Shown in pieces: positions 59,308 to 64,000 of a stretch of 64,000 bases of DNA. The stretch is taken from contig NC_081413.1 in assembly GCF_030272615.1 (NCBI RefSeq), positions 99,294,239 through 99,358,238 on the forward strand. The letters are read 5' to 3'. Each line of letters begins with the position of its first letter. The first letter of the stretch is position 1. The translations under genes and the position numbers were made by a program. The notes under the pieces were generated by a model. The model did not search any database. It saw nothing but the letters and a program-made list of their open reading frames with translations, and had not been told where the DNA came from. Origin of the DNA: Cryptomeria japonica (taxonomy: Eukaryota > Streptophyta > Pinopsida > Cupressales > Cupressaceae).

Positions 59308-60690
59308 TGTTGTCCTCGATTTCAGTGCGGCCAAAATTGTGAGGCAACCCTACAAAACTGGTCTGTTTTGTACCTTAAGGTCTCTGGGAGAGCTTAATCG
59401 ACTTCGTCGATTAGCTCGTTTAGCTTCTTGCTTTTCATTTTTAGTGTTTTCTTAGTTTTTCTAAGTTTGCAGTTTTACCCTGTAGTTCAAACTTTAAAGT
59501 CTGAACTGCAGGGTCTTTTTTTGCTTTATGCACATCGGACTTTAAAGTCCGATGTGCATTTGCTAGCTTTTGAAGCTTGCAGTTCAGACTTTAAAGTCTG
59601 ACCTGCAGGTAGTCTTCACTTGCAGTTCGGACTTTAAAGTCCGAATTGTAGGTTGTCTAGCCGGGGAGTGCATGTCGGACTTTAAAGTCTGACTTGCACA
59701 TGTTTTTAGCCTACATGTCAAACTTTAAAGTCCGACATGCACTGCAAGTTGGCCATTAATGCATCATTAATGGCTAATTTTGGGGGTTCATTTAATTCGT
59801 TTTTGCGTTTTATTTTCTCATTTTCGCCTGTGCATTTTTCCTCCACGCGTCCCCTTCGTCATTTTTGACTTGCCATCTTGTGGATTTGATCGTGCCATCA
59901 TCAGATTTTTTCCCCAAATCACTTGTTGCAGAGAAGTTAGGGTTTTATTTCCTTTAGGTTTTTCCTTCTTGTTTGCATTTTATTTTTCTGCTTGTTTTGT
60001 TTTATTTCCTTCGGGTTTTGCTTGGTGTGTCGGGAGGGCAATTGGATTTTAAACTCCGATTGCGCCCCCCCCCCCCCCTTATTCCTCATTTTCCTAAAGC
60101 TGCATGACAGGGTTTAAAGCCCATTATGCAATTGGATTAAACGTATCTACATAACGAACTTTAAAGTCTGATATGCAGATAATTATCTTCGCATATTGGA
60201 CTTTAAAGTCCGTTATGCAGAGATGTGAAGGTTGGTTGACATGTCGGGTTTTAAAACCTGACATGTCAACCGATTGTTTTTACCCTAGCACATCAGACTT
60301 TAAAGTCCGATGTGTTGGTTTTGCCTAAGGTTTTACCCTTGCACATCAGACTTTAAAGTCCGATGTGCTATTGATCTTCTCGAGATTGCACATCAGAATT
60401 TAAAGTCTGATGTGCTGATAACTTACCCCGAGTTTGCACATCGGACTTTAAAGTCCAATGTGCTAATCAACATTATTTACCCTCGCACATCGAACTTTAA
60501 AGTCCGATGTGTTGATCAAGATGTTTATCCTTGCACATTGGAATTTAAAGTCCGATGTGCGAATTTTGTTTGCTAAAGAGCATGTTGGACTTTTTTCCCC
60601 GACCTGCTCTTTTTGGTAGTTTTACTCCTAAGTCTAAATTGAGTCCAGTTTTTCAATCCGATTGAAGAAAATTGATTTTGATGATGATAA
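59308..60690 (+). repeat. LTR of a further retroelement, carrying a palindrome array
   Basis: The copia frame ends and TGTTGTCCTCGATTTCAGTG begins an LTR-like sequence. Near 60692-60712 the sequence ACTATCAAAAGAGCTAATCC resembles a mutated primer site (TGGTATCAGAGC...), which would put the LTR end at about 60690. The 3' copy lies outside the window, so this is inferred. A hairpin at 59390-59417 (12 paired bases, 3-base loop) precedes the array. A C15-type homopolymer lies at 60064-60078. Confidence 0.5.
59478..60608. repeat. Array of about 17-18 palindromes with TTTAAA core
   Basis: Units of 28-36 bp are centred at 59495, 59543, 59592, 59635, 59683, 59726, then 60050, 60115, 60162, 60204, 60252, 60301, 60354, 60401, 60449, 60498, 60546 and a decayed one near 60595. 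59528-59559 is a perfect 32-bp palindrome (half-site ATGCACATCGGACTTT). 60232-60273 is about 40 bp and nearly perfect with a different half-site (GACATGTCGGGTTTT). Spacing is 42-53 bp within blocks. Outer arms differ between units (CAGTTC, CACATC, CATGTC) while each unit stays self-complementary. Confidence 0.92.
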
Positions 60691-60721
60691 TAACTATCAA
60701 AAGAGCTAATCCTCAGTATTG

Positions 60722-63700
60722 AATGCAGTCATCACGAATGTAAAAGCTCCCTCACAACAAATCTGAGCCTTCCTCAAGTCAGTTGGAATCTTCTCCGAGT
60801 AAAACATCATCAAGGAAGATGAAGTACAAGTACGACAAGTACTTGAATCTGTACCCAGAGAGTTCAGTAGACTCGAATATCAAGGAGATCAGAGACACTG
60901 AAATCGGGCATGTAAATATGCAAGAATTCATTGACTGAGTTGAGAAGGCTCCTGCTCGCCTAACTAATCTGATCAGCTTTGAGTTGCATAAATATGCATC
61001 TTTTCCAGTTGCAGCTCATGATCTAGAATTTGTGCTTGCGGTAGCGAATCACTTTGATCCAAATACAAGATAGGTGAAAGATGTAGATCAAAATGTCATC
61101 ATGACCCTGGACAGTGTATTTTTTAATAGTGTCTTCAAAGGTTCCCAAGTTGAAGAGGTGGCTAATATTACTCAAGAAAGTGCTCAAGAGTACTATGAGA
61201 AAAATGAGGATAAATGCAAGAAGGTAATCAATACTATTTTCCTCTCTACTACAAGAGGTTCCCTAACCTCACGATGGCCTAAGGGATTTCACAGGAGTGA
61301 TTTCAATGAGGAGTACAATGACATGGTCACCATGTTATCAAGGGTGAGGGGGTTAAAAGACTCATTACTTTCAAAACTGGATGTGCTACTACATGAAAAT
61401 AATTAAGAAAGGAGTAGTAAGAATTGACTGGGGTGAATAGATCAGTGATGCCCTCTGTGCTCAGTTGAAGGAGGTCAAAGTAACACTGAAATTTTATATG
61501 ACTGCATACCTGGTTTATGTGGCTTCTTCAATGAGGCAATATCCAGGCTTATCTACTAAGGGTGATAGGAGGTTGGTACTTGTTTGGGAGTACTATGATA
61601 AACTTACTATCAAGAATCAAGGTAGTCAGTATAGAAGAGTTAATGATGCCTTCTTCGTTGTATGGAAGTGCACATTTGATAAGGGTCTATAGAAGCAAAT
61701 AATATCAGAGGCTTCTTATAACAGGGTATCTCATTTTGGGTGTGTATTCCTGCAGTTCCCCACATTCACTTACATCCAAATTGGATGTTTCTCAGGTGAG
61801 CCCTTTATTTTGCCAAGGTTCCTTTTAGACAAAATCATTCTCATGGAGTTGTGTAGACAACTGATTAATGTGCATGAAAAACAATCACGAGCACATAAGA
61901 CTGGGCTAAAGTTCCCAGAATCAATCAGCAGGTACTCAGTGCTAACCAACCCCAAGGCCAAAAACATGGAGGAAGAAATACAATGGAATACCATGAGAAG
62001 ATTCAAGGCCCAAAACAATTTTGATTTTCGTGGCATAAAGAAAAAACTCAAAATGAGTTATACTCATGTTTATAGGTTGGAACATGTTTGGGTGGACTGT
62101 CAAAATGATGAGGATATAAGAAGGATGGATTTCAGCCGCCTTACTCTGAAACAAATTGAAAACTTGGATTTAGCAAAGATCCCAATGACTATGGAAGATA
62201 CAGATGACATAATAGACCCTGTCTATTATGAGAAGAAAATTGCTGACTCTCCGCTTCCTTCCATACAATGGTCAAAGAAGGAGAGAAAATCAATCACTCA
62301 AAGGATTGCTCCTATCCTGGCAAACACCAATGCATGGTTGATAAAGAATAATCTCAGGATGAAACAATTTCCCGCTAGTTCAGGAGATGATGATAACAGT
62401 GATGGCCCAGATGGCAAGACAACTACAGCTGAGACAAGAACGAAGAGCAGGGTAGACCCGCAAGCACTATCCTTAGCTCCTGTGATACAATCAAAAGGGA
62501 AATGGCCCAAAATGAAATTTACAATGAAAGGGTCCAAAAAGGGTGAATCATCATCCGCAATACAAGATACAGTGGTGAAAGAGCTAGAATAGCTGCCTGC
62601 CAAGGAAATTGAAGAAGGTGAAATTCCTCAACAAGAGGAAGTACAGGCTGAAGAAACATCACACCTAGCTAAAGTTGATGCCCCAATCACCTCACAGGTA
62701 ATCGTCCACTCTATTGACTCTGACTCTGACCAAAAGGATGAGGATTTTCTAGATGGGGATCTAAGTATGGGCATGGCGCAATCAGAGGCCGCTAATCAGT
62801 TTTTCACAATAGCCAACTTCTCCAATCTAGATTATATCCCTTCATCTACCATTGAATCCACGATAATGGATTTTAATGAAGCCTTGGAAGAGGCACTTGT
62901 AGAACAGGTTTCAATAGACTTACCTGTCACTACCACCACCACAAAAATTCCACCATTGGTAAGTGTTGAAGTTGCATTCACGACACCTTCAACCCTCCCA
63001 TCAGTAACTGAAGAGGTGTCGGTAGTAGCAACTATCACAACATCGACAAGTGTTCCACCAGATACTTCAAAATTGGTACCTTCGATAACGCTCATAACGG
63101 CTCCGAGTTCCAGTCAACCTTCTCCCAAAACTTCAACTCAAAATCAGCAAGGAGCTACTACTCCATCGGCCAATCCAGAATTACCCCCTTGGATGGAAGT
63201 AGTGGCCCCTAAGAGGAAAAAATAGGTGATCTCTCTAGATGAGTTTGATTTCAAGCAGTTGGTTCCTTTGAAGACAAAAAGAACAAAGAAGCCAAAGACC
63301 ATATCTCAGGTGTTGGTGGACTTGACTTTGAAAATAAAGTATGCTGAGGTCATGGTGCCATCATCAGATAAAGACAAAGGCAACATACAACCTGAGGATT
63401 ATACCATGCAACTCATAGAACTCGGGGTGGAAACACATGAGAGTGTCAAATTGGATTCTCAAACAACTTTTGATTCCTTGTTGAGAATATTTGATCAGGA
63501 GAGGGATGAAAAGCATGAATTGAAGCAAAAGTGTGAACAACTGACCAATGTTCTTCTCAAAGTCACACAATCTTCTCAAGAAATCGAGCCCATAGGATCC
63601 TCAATCGACATCGAAGCTCTAAAGAAGATTGAACAGGTAGGAGCTAAAGGCCGAGTGATGGATGAGTGGATTTCATGGCTAAGGTTAGAAGGCTCTCATC

Positions 63701-64000
63701 TTCTGAGTTCAACAGTGGGACTATTGGTGGATTATGAAGTAATCCAGAGTCAGATGCAAGGACTCAAAACCTCTTTATCATAGGAGATTGAGGAAGTTGT
63801 GAAAAGTACTACCTTTTGGAGCAAAATGGAGGACTTCAGGATAGATGTCCTTATTGAAAAAAAGGTAATTCCCACAAGGGAGAAGTACATCTAGATCTTG
63901 TCATTATTGTCTCATAAGAAAAAGACAATAAGGTTGATGATTGTAGAACTGGACCAAGAAAAGAAAGAAGGTGATGACGAGATTGATCTCATTTTTGCCA
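60722..64000 (+). pseudogene. Long decayed reading frame after the palindrome LTR, family unknown, runs off the window
   Basis: From ATG 60722 (with an early TAA) coherent protein sequence continues to the window end, first in one frame, then from about 61465 in another that stays open to 63783 apart from stops at 61690, 62590, 63223 and 63781, nearly all TAG. The N-terminal part (60820-62360) is globular and unrecognised (YLNLYPESS, RWPKGFHRSDFNEEYND, RLEHVWVDCQNDED). A basic then Thr/Pro-rich linker (62400-63220, TTTTTKIPP, ending PKRKK) and a coiled-coil-like part (63450-63560) follow. Position just after a primer site suggests the first ORF of a retroelement, but no Gag or Pol signature is seen. 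Confidence 0.5.

Noticed and set aside
59478-60608. Palindrome array as a CRISPR array
   Set aside because: The repeated part is a covarying palindrome rather than a constant direct repeat, the intervals are not uniform unique spacers, no cas genes are present, and the context is a plant LTR.

Overview
The window looks like nuclear DNA from a seed plant with a large, repeat-filled genome. A conifer or other gymnosperm is my inference, from the nested retroelements, AT-rich spacers and very long LTRs. Only one gene reads as intact: a five-exon cytochrome P450 of the CYP72 clan on the minus strand (6567-8844). Almost everything else is transposable-element DNA, most of it decayed by point mutations that give in-frame stops.

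Layout. 1-6566 holds minus-strand copia and gypsy relics and a 58-bp-arm inverted repeat. 6567-9038 is the P450 gene and its short 5' flank, followed only about 200 bp upstream of the start codon by the 3' tail of an old minus-strand LINE. That LINE (about 9040-15417) is split by a 4.7-kb insertion (10119-14853), which itself contains a complete 334-bp TRIM (13059-13392) whose two LTRs each carry a tRNA-like pol III promoter. 16692-24490 is a minus-strand copia relic whose 5' LTR was hit by a complete plus-strand LINE (17773-23995, 19-bp target duplication, ORF1, and ORF2 with endonuclease, RT and RNase H). 24491-32139 is mostly unrecognised, with minisatellites, microsatellites and short inverted repeats.

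The right half is one nest. A copia 5' LTR begins at 32140. It was interrupted by a chromovirus-like gypsy element (32438-57768, target duplication TGCAT, LTRs of 3.6 and 4.2 kb). The gypsy chromodomain was interrupted by a hAT transposon of about 12.6 kb (40760-53407). Besides a broken transposase, the hAT interval contains a large antisense reading frame with a G-patch-like motif and coiled coil, a 215/266-bp tandem repeat, and a gene-like open frame near its right end. The copia element resumes at 57774 and is cut at about 59308 by another LTR element running off the window. That last LTR holds the most unusual structure here: about 17-18 palindromes around a TTTAAA core at roughly 48-bp spacing. 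It is followed by a long decayed reading frame of no family I recognise.

Order of events, from nesting: copia insertion, then gypsy into its LTR, then hAT into the gypsy. In the left half: LINE, then the 4.7-kb insertion, with the TRIM inside it.
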